64,000 nt of DNA from contig CM067083.1 of assembly GCA_034008185.1 (NCBI GenBank), positions 120,798,837 to 120,862,836 on the forward strand, read 5' to 3'. Below, in pieces: positions 25,001 to 36,695 of this stretch. The position numbers were made by a program, and so were the translations under genes. Below the pieces are notes generated by a model. It did no database searches. It saw only the letters and a list, made by a program, of their open reading frames with translations, and was not told where the DNA came from. The number at the start of each line of letters is the position of its first letter. Position 1 is the stretch's first letter. This DNA comes from Gorsachius magnificus. Lineage: Eukaryota; Chordata; Aves; Pelecaniformes; Ardeidae.

Positions 25001-28000
25001 AAATACATCCATAGTTTGATCTTTCCTTTTCTTAACCAAGGAAAAACTGTAAACATATGTGGGTCACTGAAAACATTGTGCATACATCAGACAAACAAGA
25101 ATATGCCTCTAGGAGTGTGCGGAAGAAAATGGATTCAGTGTAGTAATAGGCAATCATTAAAACATAGGGATGAAAGAGGGATGAATGACTGATCAGCACT
25201 TGCTATTACTTCACTTACCAATCATGGCAAATATGTCCGAATGATAGGTAGATTCTTCATTTTCATGTTTGTTTTTCAAACCAGGACGATACAAGATTAG
25301 GGTGACAGCCAAACCAAAATAAGCTCCAAAAGCATGGATAGTCATTGAGGCTCCAACATCTGTGGCCTGTAACAGGGACCCAAAATAATGCCACAGATTT
25401 AATACAGCGTAAAGATGAGGATCCAATGAAGAAGTCTGGATAACTTGAACAGTTTGTTTTCTATGGTAGACACTAGAACGTAGAATATGTAAACTGGAAG
25501 TATTATAAAGTGAAAACATTTGTTATAAACCAAAACCAATTATTGCTAAATAGTTGTACCTGAAATATTTGTGTAACTAGGTGTTCGTTGCATGCAAAGA
25601 CTGTGATTTCCAGAATTGTCAAGATCAGCATCTGAACAGGGCTTGTTTTCCCCAGGACGGCTCCAAATGAAATCAAAGCAGTTGCTGTACTGAAGTCTGC
25701 ATTTATCATGCTGAAGTGAAGAAAACGAATAAAAACAAAACAAAGCAAAACAAAAACACAGGAAAAAAGAAAATCAGTTTAAAGAGACCTGAGTTAAGGC
25801 TGTAATAGCAAACCTCTCATATCATTAAAGTGATAGAGCTTTAACTCTTCAGATACAAAATTGTCAAGATCATCTCTGTGGATGAAAATTAAATCAAACC
25901 TTTCCACGTGGGTTTTGTAGGGATCTTACCAGCTGCTGAGGAAAAAGTGTGGAAAGGTTATCTCCTGCTTATACCATACATGTGCTTAGCTGGTTGAAAT
26001 TATAGTGAAAAGTCAGATGAGATGTGTATTGCGGATATGCAGGGATATTTCCAGCTCTGACTGTCACTTGAATGGCAAAGATGATGGGGAGCTCTGAGCT
26101 TTGGTCAGATGGTTTAACTCATTTCAAAAGCCTGGCATGCCTTTCTGTCACTGTGCATCATGTTTTCACTAGCAGGAAGGACCAGTGTTAACAGGTTATG
26201 GGGAACAGCAAAGATAAATAAAAGCACAAACTGGTCAAAAACTTGCAGCACAAAGGGGCACTAACTTATAGGTCCCTCTGCAAATGCCTGTCTGTAAGCA
26301 CTAATGGGCTACTTATATTATTTCTGCTTGTCCTTCAGTGATGTTTGGATGCTGTTCCTTTCAAAGTTGCCTACAAGTTATCCCAGAAAACAGAACTGCA
26401 GATGCGGAAAACACTCTGAGACCTTGGCAGAAGCAGGAGAGATGAATGTGAGGGGGATTAAAAGTATCTAGAAACCTTGCTCATGAGGTCTCTTATTCTA
26501 TGACTGGGGTCCAAAACCTATTGCAGTATGCTGCTCACATAAATCATTCCTTGAGAAGTAGGAGAAAACCTCATGAGCGGATAGACACACTGTTCCAGCC
26601 TTTCCTCTGTGACCCCATATGTTGTGGAAGGACAAATCCTTTCATGCCTGATGGATGCAGGACCATCAATCAAATTTCAGTAAACTTCGAAGTCTATTGT
26701 AGTTTATGGTGTCTGATATATTACGGGATAGAAATGTCAGTTTTGGTAAATTCACATGTACCTTTTGACATCAACATGAATTTTCCCTCCTTGCATGTGC
26801 CAAAATCCTTGCATCAGAGTTCCCCACTGGAGACCGAAGGCAGCAATGAGCATGTTGATACCAACACTGCTGAATCCATATTTCTTCAGAAAGGTCATCA
26901 GGAAACCAAATCCAACAAATATCATCACATGGACATCCTGAAAGACTGAAGGGAAAGCATGTACATGTAGTGACTATAAAGACTGACTATGAAGGGAGGA
27001 AAGCTAAGGACAAATGAGGATTTAATAGAAAGGAAAAGAGTTCCGAACTCATGTGTTCAGTGTGATCCATCCTTCCGCACTTCATGATCAGTCTACCAGT
27101 TGAAGACTGGGTATCTGAAAAATGCAAGATCCAATTATTGATCTTCTTCCTTGTTATATCATTATGGAAAGAACACTAGATCTCTGTACTAGCAAATTTA
27201 ATGTGTCTGGAAGTGTTCTCTCTGTGTGAAGCTACCTGGAACATCACAGATACATGTCCTTACAGAAAAGTTGTCTTCCCCCTCAAATAAAGGTTGTCAC
27301 ATCCAGTGTGTTCTGGCTAGTTCCAGAATTGTACCTGGGATTTGTTTGGCAGAGTGCTAGTTGGCCCAGGGCAAAGGTATGCTTGTGATCCCTAAAAATT
27401 ACTGTACAAGAGATTGACTTTGCTTTTGGGTAAAAGAAAAAGGCATTTAAGGTAATGTCTAAACTAGTAAATTAATATTGCTAATCAGCATATACTTAGT
27501 CATTCTCAAATATGCCTTTTTTCAAATATAAATTTTGTTAAAATACAGATAGTACTTTTTCTACTTTTTTAAAGGTTTTTTTTTAATTTTCCTTTTTTTT
27601 TTTGACTTTTTAATACAAACTGAGTTTACCACCACAACATGGATATTTTATGTTTTAAAATATTTTGTTGCTCTGAAGTGTTTTATGTGATTTAATGGAC
27701 ACCACACCAAACAGGTTTGAGTCTTGTAATTAAAGCTCTTTCTCTGATTTTATTGTTAGTAAGAATCTCAGTATAGAGAAACTATTTCTCTTCATTCCTA
27801 TTTCATTGCCTATTACATGCAAATATGTGGGAAAAACTTGAGACATTGACCTGGTTAGCACAATATTTGGCGTGAAGTTACAATTCCCAGTTATGGACTT
27901 TCAGCATTTCTATGGTTTTGCTATATGCATTACTGTGTTTAGCCAAAAGAGGGCCCAGAAGTGTAACGTTTACTGGACATTCCTAATAAACTCTGTTATA

Positions 28001-31000
28001 TTTGTACTGTCATACTCCAGTCCTGACCTAGCACTGAAATACATATGTGCATGTAGCAAGATCCTTTACACTGGGCTACACACTGCAGGTGGTTTGCAGA
28101 CATCTCCAACCCTTTTGCTTGCTCTTCAAGCTGGACATTTTCACATTTATTTCCTGACTTCAATAATAGCCAGTGATGGGACTTTTGAGGCCCCTGCGGT
28201 CCTTTGGAAGCTTCCCATTTTCCTCCATGTTACTCAGTTTCCAGAACTACTATCCAAACTCTTGTGTTGTGCTTACTACTTATTTTAAAAGAGACACCAT
28301 CAACTTAACTTCCCCATTTGAGCTTCTTGATGTATTAGTAGAATCATAGAATTGTTTAGGTTGGAAAAGACCTTTAAGACCATAGAGTCCAACCATTCCC
28401 CTAACCCTGCCATCCCACCACTAAACCATGTCCCGAAGCACCTTGTCTGCACAGCTTTTAAATAGCTCCAGGGATGGAGACTCCACCACTCCCCTGGGCA
28501 GTCCCTTCCAGTTCCTGAAAACCCTTTTGGGGAAGAAATTTTTCCCAATGTCCAATCTAAACCTCCCCTGGCACAGCTTGAGGCCATTTCCCCTTGTCCC
28601 ATCACTTGTTACCTGGGAGCAGAGACCGACCCCCCCCCCGGCTTCCCCCTCCTGTCGGGCAGTTGTAGAGGGCGATCAGGTCTCCCCTCAGCCTCCTCTT
28701 CTCCAGGCTGAACAACCCAAGCTCCCTCAGCTGCTCCCCATCAGCCTTGTGCTCCAGACCCCTCCCCAGCTCTGTTGCTCTCCTTGGGACATGTTCCAGC
28801 AAGGCAACGTCTTTCTTGTAGTGAGGGCCCCAAAACTGAACACAGCATTCAAGGTGCGGCCTCACCAGCACTGAGTACAGGGGCACGATCACTGCCCTAC
28901 TCCTGCTGGCCACACTATTCCTTATACAAGCCAGGATGCCATTGGCCTTCTTGGCCACCTGGGCACACTGCTGGCTCATATTCAGCCCTATTTTGTATTG
29001 CAATGCTGTGTAGAAATAACTGTCTTTCTTAGAGCTCAACATATTCCCTTGCTTCAGAGGACTTGGCAAGAGGTTAAAAAGATATGGCTGGGGACGATAC
29101 AAACCATGCTAATACAACTCCTCTGATCCTACCAACAGCAAAGTCTTTAGTGTCTTAGTGGATGCAGAACCCACTTAATTTGACAGAGCTTAATTTGCCC
29201 ATATTCCTGTGTCAGAGGGAGTCAGTGGGGGGTGTTTAGGAAAGGGATATTAAAGTACAAGTTCGTTTGACAGGTACATTTATCTGTGAACCTTCCCAGC
29301 TTGCAGCAGCCTGTGCCACAGGAATGCAGAGCTGTGGCTTCGTGCCTGACCCGACTGTGGTGGTGGACTGTACATCTAGAGCAACTCTCCTTCAAATGTC
29401 TTGGAAAAAGTATAGCAGTGGTTAGTGCCAATAGGACTGAGAGTAGCTACCCTGCCCAGCATCTCTCTAGCACCACCCTGATGATCTCAGGTACAGATGA
29501 TCACCCACCTTTTTTTTTTATTTTTTAAGTGGGACAAAAATATGTTGGCAGGTCACGTGAGAAAAGTCTTCTCAAATAAGGGAAAGAGTAACCCAGGATC
29601 TCTTTCACTCTTTTTTTGAGGATAAGTAAGTGGCAACTGGATGCTGAACAAGATTTTTTTTTCCCCTTTTAAAAGTAATTTTCTATGAGTGACCATTCAC
29701 CCAATAACCTGTAGGATCAGCACCTTTGCATTTGAAAAGTGGCCCAGGTTATTTGTCTGACTCTTTTAAAACTACTTTATTAAAAGCTTGTTAATGTTAC
29801 CAAAAAAACTACAGGACTAGAGGGAAAATCCATAAAAGCTGCACAGCAACATCTACAAAAGTCGCCTTTATGTTTGACTTTAGCAGAAGAAAATACAAAT
29901 GTATTTAATAAACGCGTAGCATGACCAGTCAAAGTCATATATGACCAACAGTTTTCAGCTTATATTGCACTTGTGTTTCATGCACTAAATGAGGAGTATG
30001 TCTGAAAATGACCTACTTCTGCTCTTTTTATTATTCAATCAGCCTATGCCATGGACCTTCCAATAAAGCTTTAGTTTTGCCTGTTTGGGTAGTCAGCTCC
30101 AGGTAAGAAATTTTTTCCAGTCTCCCAGAGGAGACTGTGTTTCGTTGGCATTCAGCATATTACTTGCTCTTGTTTGCAACCTCCTGGTTAAATCATCGCA
30201 GACAAAGCAAGTAAATTGTTTGCATTGAAACACTCCCATTCATGTATACAACATCTCAGGAAATCACGTTTAGATTAGTAAAAGATGCTTTACTGCTTAA
30301 GTAACCTGACTCTACACGTGAGCGAAAGAACAGGTTTCAAAAGCACATTGGTGACTGAGGAGTTTATTTCTCAATGCCCATCAACCGGGCTTCTGCATCC
30401 TCAGGTCTCTTTTGAAAGGCGCTTTTAAAAATCTTACACCAGCCCTGAAAATTAGAAGCAATTCTGTCTGAAACAAGCAGCTGGTTGATGTGTAATCCTG
30501 GGTCCTCCTGAGAGCTGGCCAGGATTCATATAAATGTTTTAAAGATGCCTGGGCTTATTTACACACAAGATTAAAAGTTCTGGTTAAAACTGTGTAATTC
30601 ATGAATGTTGAGGACAAATTTCAACTGGTCTAGCCTATACCCTGTGCTTTAACTACCTCCTCTGCATCCTTTTAAAGAGGAGTAGGTTTGGAATGATTTC
30701 AAATGATGGAGAAAACAGCATGATTTGAAATAGACTGTTTCAGTAACTAGTTGTGTTTAATAAAACATAGTACTTCTATTCTGTGAGACAGAATATAAAG
30801 ATTGGGTAAAACGCTCCAGCAGATCCTGAAAAAAACCACTGCACATGGTTCTGCAAGGCTGCACAAGACCAACATGCTAATTCCACTGCAAGGTCTCTGC
30901 ATGGTGGTCAGTCTCAATGCAAAGATGTTTGTGGCATCTAAGTTTATACTAAAACTGTGATTTTGCTCTGCCTAAAGGAGTAAACCATAGAACCCTGAAC

Positions 31001-34000
31001 AAGAGGGGGGTATAAGTTTTCCGAAGCCAGGAGTCATAGTTCAATCACAGGACACTACATGCAGGATACCAGTACTGAAGAAATCCTCCAGGAGTGCTTC
31101 CAAAATGACCACATGCCTTTGCCGTCCCATTCTAGTGGCATAGCACACCTGAAGTTGTCCATCCAATTTGCCATGCCTGTACGTGCATCCACCAGAAATA
31201 GATATAATGCAAAGCTATGCTCTGGGAATGATCTCAGCTCAGCCCCCCTTACCTGAGTGCAAAACTATGGTGATATTCTATTATTTTCATCTTTCTTCAG
31301 TCCAAAACCACTGAAACAGCTTGGATTCATGGTGCTGAGGTATTTAAGAAATATAAAAGCAGGCCCTGCACTGCAGTTCTTAGACTAGAAATTGCCCTGT
31401 GGATGAAACAACTAAATCTACGAAATACAGATGGGTTAACATCCCTGGGGATAGCATGGGAAGTAGTTTGAACCCATCATTTTGTGAACTCACAGGAAGT
31501 CCTGGCTCAGGATATGTCCTAATACATCGATACAGCCATATCATTAACTTTCTGCTGGGCTCTCAGCAAACTGAGTTCTTGTGTGCACTTTGTAGACAGG
31601 GAAGTTTGAGAGAAAGAGGGCCTAAAAGTGAAAACACAGGTATTATGGAATCCTGCATTTGCTCCACTTCTTTATTGTGAATGGGATCCATCAACTCTTG
31701 GGTTAGCATCTGAAAGTCCAACATTACATCTGTGGTGTTTGCTTACTTTATATCTCAACTGGTAAACTGAACAACCTAGCCAAAAGGCAAATGGCATAGG
31801 TTGGCTCACCTCTGCACAGCTACGTGCTCTTCTCTCCCAAAACACTGTTCCCACCTGAACTACTCATTGTGAGTAGTCCCTTACCTATGCTATGCCTAAA
31901 GTCATACTTAGGAGGAGGTCAAGGTGCTGGTTTGCATGAGTCAAAACCATGCCAGAAGCTTGCCAGCAGTTCAATAGTGTGGACAGCTGGGGGACAGTGT
32001 GCAGGTATAGCGTAGTCATACACCGCCTGTGCAGCAAGGCATGGGAGACAGCAGGCAATTTCTCACACATATTTTAGACACTGGTGTTAGGGAAGAAATA
32101 ACTATAGGTGAACCCTAACTGGATAGATTACGTTTAAAGACCTATATTGTAGTGTTAGCCTCTGGAGAGAAGAATCCTTTTCTCTGTGATGTTGATGAGT
32201 TTCTTGCCCTCTCTCTGATGCCTTTTTATGGAGATATTAAATTAAAAAAGCAGGGCTCCACACAAGGGCTGGGAGAGGGTTTTGTTAAGTGTGAGAACAG
32301 CCTATCCCAGGAGGTCCCCAGGGAACACAGTACCCATGATGATGTGCGTGACAGAGGTGATCTCCATCCAGAAGATTTGAGGTTTACTAATAAATGCACC
32401 ACAGTACTGTAAGGGGCCACTGAAGACTATTAAATTACTGGCATAAGCATGAGCATCCCATGCACCTTTCTTCGTTTTCCTTGGTAAGGGGAACTCCAAG
32501 AAAATGCAGGTCAATTTAGTTCCAGAGCCAGCACGTATGATATTCAGACTGGAGAAGATAATTTTCTCTATTCTTGCGGGGCAAACAGACCTTAATCTGA
32601 GTCTGAAGGACCCATGTCCTAGCTAACACCCTTCTGCCTTACCAAATTAGACAAAGATGCCCAAACTACTATTGTTCTGTGTCTGTATCTGTTGCTGTCA
32701 TGTTGTCTTAGGGAGGAGTCAGAGAAGAGGCAGGTGGACAGATGTTTTAGGCAATAGCTCTGTTAATAAAATAACAGTGCCAGAGTAGAATTATCTGTGC
32801 TGTCAAATTATTAGTGTGGTCTCTTTCACAGTTTTTGGCTAGGACAGCTATCACCTCCTGGGTGACAGTGGACCAAGGGTCCTTCCCAATATACCATCTA
32901 GGTAAGGCCACCTAATTTAGGAACAGGTGTAGTTAAATATCATGGATATGGCCAAGCTGTGTGTCAGGAAGAGAACAGGCTCTGGTATAGCCTAAGTTTC
33001 TTTCTCCTAGGGATACTGCTGCATCTCAGTGGGGTTAACCCAAATGTAAATAATTAGCTTCTGATGTTCATCAGCTGACTTGCATCTGGAGCTGAATAAA
33101 GCCATGCATTCACTGTTCTCTCAACTGGACAATGCTCTGTGTGAGAACATGACTACTAGCAAGTGAAGTGACCCTGAGATCACATTTCCTCTGCAACAGT
33201 CACTGAAAAGCCAGTTGGAATGAGGCAAAAAGAGGGATACATTCAAAATTACATGGATACTACATACAGGCAAGGAGTTCTGCACCATTATGATCATCAT
33301 TAAGAGGATTGCAATCAGGGCTACAAGTCGTTAAGGCATAAGAACCAAGAAAAGGAACAACAAACCTTCAATACTGCCAGAAAGACACAGGCTGCTCCTC
33401 CACAGACTTATTTTTTTATTTATTTACAACAGTCTGATCTTTGCATGAGGAGGAGGAAGGTGGGAGAAGTCGGCAACTACTGCTCAGGCCCAAAGCTTTC
33501 TCGCTGAACTTCATCAAGCATTTGCAGAACAACAAATCAACAGAAATGTTTGCAGGCTGAACCATTACTGTCTACAACTGAGCAACTGCTTTGAAAGATA
33601 GGAGGAGGTTATCCACTTTGTGACAAAAACCATTGCCCTTCGTGGAGTGCAGTTTCTGCAAACATATTTTGTAACGAGGATGAATATGCTGCCCAATTTC
33701 CATGCTCTCATAAGACAACCTTTTGAAACCTGGATGATAGTAATGAAAAGTTCTGCTCATTTTCATTATTTGATACAGTCATCACAGGTCCGGCAAGATG
33801 CACTACATCCATCTCTGGAAAATGCTAGAATTCTTCAAGCAATTCATATTTCTCCAAGTTTTAACCTGCTATGCAAACACCAGACTATTTTCAGGACTCT
33901 CCTCTCCCAGAACAGCTACCTTCTCAGCAGTTAGCTACTTTCAGAATTTTATATGTGCTCAACTTGGATTTCTCTTTGAAGCCTGCTGCTTTCACACCTC

Positions 34001-34245
34001 AGAAAAGGTTTGTTTGCCCCAAAGCATGCCTTTCTTGTCTAGCTATGTTGGCAGGTCTCATAAGTTATTGAAAAATCTTAGGATTAGTTTAAAGAAATTC
34101 TAACTTCTATAAGTCTTAGACAGCAACACTTACACGGGTATAAAGTTTGAATGTCTTCATTGCTGTTGTATTCCACAAATATCCCAAACAAAATAATGAT
34201 GATAACTTCCAGAAGAAGAGCCAGGATCGAGAACTTGAACCTCAT
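19061..34245 (-). CDS. RHAG: Rh-associated glycoprotein, ammonium/CO2 channel family, 10 exons, intact
   Basis: Multi-pass membrane protein of the Amt/Rh family. RhAG forms the trimeric core of the erythrocyte Rh complex and conducts NH3/NH4+ and probably CO2. Coding exons, in transcription order: 34134-34245, 26762-26945, 25560-25710, 25219-25366, 24322-24479, 23285-23422, 22278-22399, 21554-21639, 20886-20959, 19061-19138. They join in phase to 1,251 nt, giving 416 aa. Exons of 151, 148, 138 and 74 nt match the vertebrate RH gene structure. Key residues: pore twin histidines H160 and H316, D152, and I46/F50 at the positions mutated in human overhydrated stomatocytosis. NMINADF-like, [16 protein letters not shown] and [10 protein letters not shown] blocks fit RHAG rather than RHCG or RHBG. 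The start is the ATG at 34245; an in-frame ATG eight codons upstream has a weaker context. The extracellular loop after helix 1 is short, the loop before MQAAALGS is longer, and the C-terminal tail is about 20 residues longer than the human one I recall. Intron 1 is 7.2 kb. Confidence 0.96.
23016..23098 (+). mobile_element. CR1 3' tip in RHAG intron 6
   Basis: Only the last 80 bp or so of a CR1: GTCCCTGCTCACTGCAG, GGTTGGACTAGATGA, and two ATTCTATG tail units. Opposite strand to RHAG, about 190 bp downstream of exon 6. Confidence 0.88.
26946..34133 (-). other. RHAG: RHAG intron 1
   Basis: Runs from donor GTAAGT at 34133 to acceptor TTCAG before 26945. Apart from the CR1 near 28.3-29.0 kb and T-rich runs around 27570-27605, I see no further exon, repeat or RNA gene in its 7.2 kb. 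Confidence 0.8.
28340..28990 (-). mobile_element. CR1 LINE 3' fragment in RHAG intron 1
   Basis: Inverted tail, 3' UTR with TTTAGGTTGGAAAAGACCTT, then polymerase C-terminal coding sequence on the minus strand with a disruption near a CCCCCCCCCC run at 28631. It stops at the [15 protein letters not shown] block. Same strand as RHAG, within the 7.2-kb first intron. Confidence 0.92.
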
Positions 34246-34297
34246 GTTGGTGTCAAGGGCTGAAGGCATTGCAGGAGAGCAGGAGCCTGTGAGAGCC

Positions 34298-34303
34298 TGA
34301 TAG
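34298..34303 (+). promoter_or_regulatory. GATA-type motif just upstream of RHAG
   Basis: TGATAG fits the WGATAR consensus bound by GATA1, the main erythroid factor and a known driver of human RHAG. It lies 53 bp upstream of the chosen start codon, so it is in the promoter or 5' UTR. A 6-bp match is common by chance; the position is the only support. Confidence 0.3.
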
Positions 34304-34359
34304 AGGATGCTTGCCTTCAGAGTAACTGCCTAATTCGGTGGATCTGGCTGATATAGCAA

Positions 34360-34383
34360 AAAAAAAAAAAAAAAAAAAAAAAA
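34360..34383. repeat. Poly(A) run upstream of RHAG
   Basis: An uninterrupted A run of about 23, roughly 115 bp upstream of the RHAG start codon (a T run in the gene's orientation). No retrotransposon body is recognised on either side. Confidence 0.95.
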
Positions 34384-36481
34384 GAAACAGAAACAGGCGA
34401 ACATACCGTCACACCCACTATGGGAGGGAAACAGTATGGGTCAATATAGCAATTTCTACTTCCCAGGCTATTTCTGTGCTGGCTTACATATTTTTTCAAT
34501 TTTTCATTCAAACCAGCTCATTTAGGTACATATATGCTTCTCACTATCTTCTACGTATTTTAAAAAGGAAATAGCCTAAAAGAAAATCTCATACAGCCTG
34601 GCTTGCTGCACATAGTAAGGAATACAGCAACAGTCAGTTGTGTTTCTTGTAGCCAATAATTTCTTCAAGTTGTAGATTTTGTTTTAAAAGGTAAATAATT
34701 TTTCTTCTTGTATGATGCATGGATAATCTATCTCTTCAGATAGAATACGATAAGCAAAGAGAAGCTCTTTCAGCAGGCTGAAGAAGTACTTGTTCTTATT
34801 TCACAGTGACTGAAGTACTCAGAGCACAAGTTCTCATTGTGAACCCTTATTTAAACAGAAAATAATTATACTTCTTCCTAAGAAAAAAGGATATTCCTGG
34901 TTGATAAAAAAGTAAAGCTATAAATTATTAAAAAGACAAATTCAAAAACACAGCTCAATTTTTCAATTTTAATTATTGCTTTTTGCATTTCCCTTAACTC
35001 AGATAATGAAAACAGGTCAGACAACAAATCTCTTAAGTGGTTTTCAAAAGCTCCGTTTGTAAACTTTCTCAGGAATGAAGGAGCACATTAAATTTCACTT
35101 AGATTACTGTTGGATGATCACTTGTTCTTGAGATTCACACTGCTTGTCAAAATTTGTCTTGACTCTTAAAAGTTTTGTGGATAAAATATTTTATTGATGT
35201 GATATGGAGTAATTTGGTGTCTATTAATCCAGTATTCAGAAAATAGGCCAAAATTGTATGGTAGGAGTTTTTATTTAATGAAAAATTTTATCTATTAAAA
35301 AAAGGGATGATATTGCAGTAGCAGACTAATTGGTTATGAAGTAGTAGTGCTAGGATACAGGAATAAAATGCTGTGTCAGTATTGGGTATTAAAACTGGCC
35401 TAATCTATAGATGCTGGGAGGTGATGATACCTTGGGCTGATATCCTGTGGTGAGACCACTGTTGGAAAACTGCTCACGTGCTATGAGATTTAAAGAACTG
35501 AGGTTTTTTTAGGGGACATCTATGCTGGTGTCTCAGACAGTGCCATGCCCTTTTCTCTGGTCCTGAGGCCGATTTACATATTTGTCAACCTTTAGCTTGC
35601 CAAGCAGGGTGGCTGACACCAGGCACATTTTAGGACTGGTGCCCTGCTCATGGTAACTCCTGGACTAAGTCTGCTTGACCCTGCTGTTGCAATCTTAGGG
35701 AGGATAAAAGCCTTAGCACTCTTCAGTTTTCTAGTATAAAGGTAGAATCAGACCATTGTCCAAACTAAGTTTAGAACAATCTCAGATTTTTCTCCTTGAA
35801 TTTGGAATGGAAACCAAATTATTTAGGAAGAAGAACATAGCACTCTGTCACAGAATCAAACTTGCAACTGGCAAAGCTAAAATAAGCATAAATATACTTT
35901 TTCCTTTGCAGCGACCATGTTTCATGTGAACTGCTCAAGGAGAGGAAGCAGAGTTTTGTTAAAAAGCTATTGCTCATCCTTGCCGTACCACAGACAGCAA
36001 TGTTTGATTGTAAGGACCTGTGAGCTCCTTCATTTGCACGGGAAGTGATTAAAAAAGAACAAACCCACAAGTTCATTGGTTTTTTACCCACAGCTCAGCC
36101 ATGAGTTTCTTGTGTTATTCATTACAAAAAGTTTTCCCTAGTGAATATCTCACATGACAGATGTGCAATCCTTATATTAAGTCCTTTCAGGGGTGCAGAA
36201 AAGGCTTCTTGTTGAAAACTGATTGGGGAAAGTGCCTTTTAATAAATGTTTAAATTTTAAAATGGGCCAAGTTCATTCAGTCAGGACTTTCTCTGAGATC
36301 ACTACTTTATATCTTACATTGCATGTGGGTACATAAACGCACACAGACACACAATCTATACTGAAAGAGTATTCATGTGTGTGTTAGTCATGTTATACTG
36401 CCTTTGTAGTTAATAAGAAATTATGTGGATTTCAAGAAAATGCTTAGTCTTAATGCTTTTAAACAGCTGTCTTAGGAAAAG
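34384..36481. other. 5' flank of RHAG; no further gene recognised
   Basis: AT-rich intergenic sequence. No conserved exon, CpG island or named repeat was recognised. Distal RHAG control elements could lie here but cannot be seen by eye. Confidence 0.4.
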
Positions 36482-36695
36482 ATCATAGAATCATAGAATC
36501 ATAGAATCACCTCGGTTGGAAAAGACCTTTAAGATCATCGAGTCCAACCGTTAACCTAGCACTGCCATCCCACCACTAAACCATGTCCCTAAGCACCTCA
36601 TCTATCTGTCTTTTAAATACCTCCAAGGATGAGGACTCCACCACCTCCCTGGGCAGCCCATTCCAGAGCCTGAAAACCCTTTCGGTGAAGATGCA
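36482..36695 (-). mobile_element. CR1 3' fragment
   Basis: Three inverted tail units, then ACCTCGGTTGGAAAAGACCT and the end of the polymerase coding region, stopping at CCTTTCGGTGAAGATG. Nearly identical in type to the tail of the copy at 9842-10829. Confidence 0.93.

Noticed and set aside
34246..34269. Upstream in-frame ATG adding eight residues to RHAG
   Set aside because: The downstream ATG has A at -3 and begins with the MRFKF block shared with other RHAG proteins; the upstream one has a weaker context and no counterpart I know.
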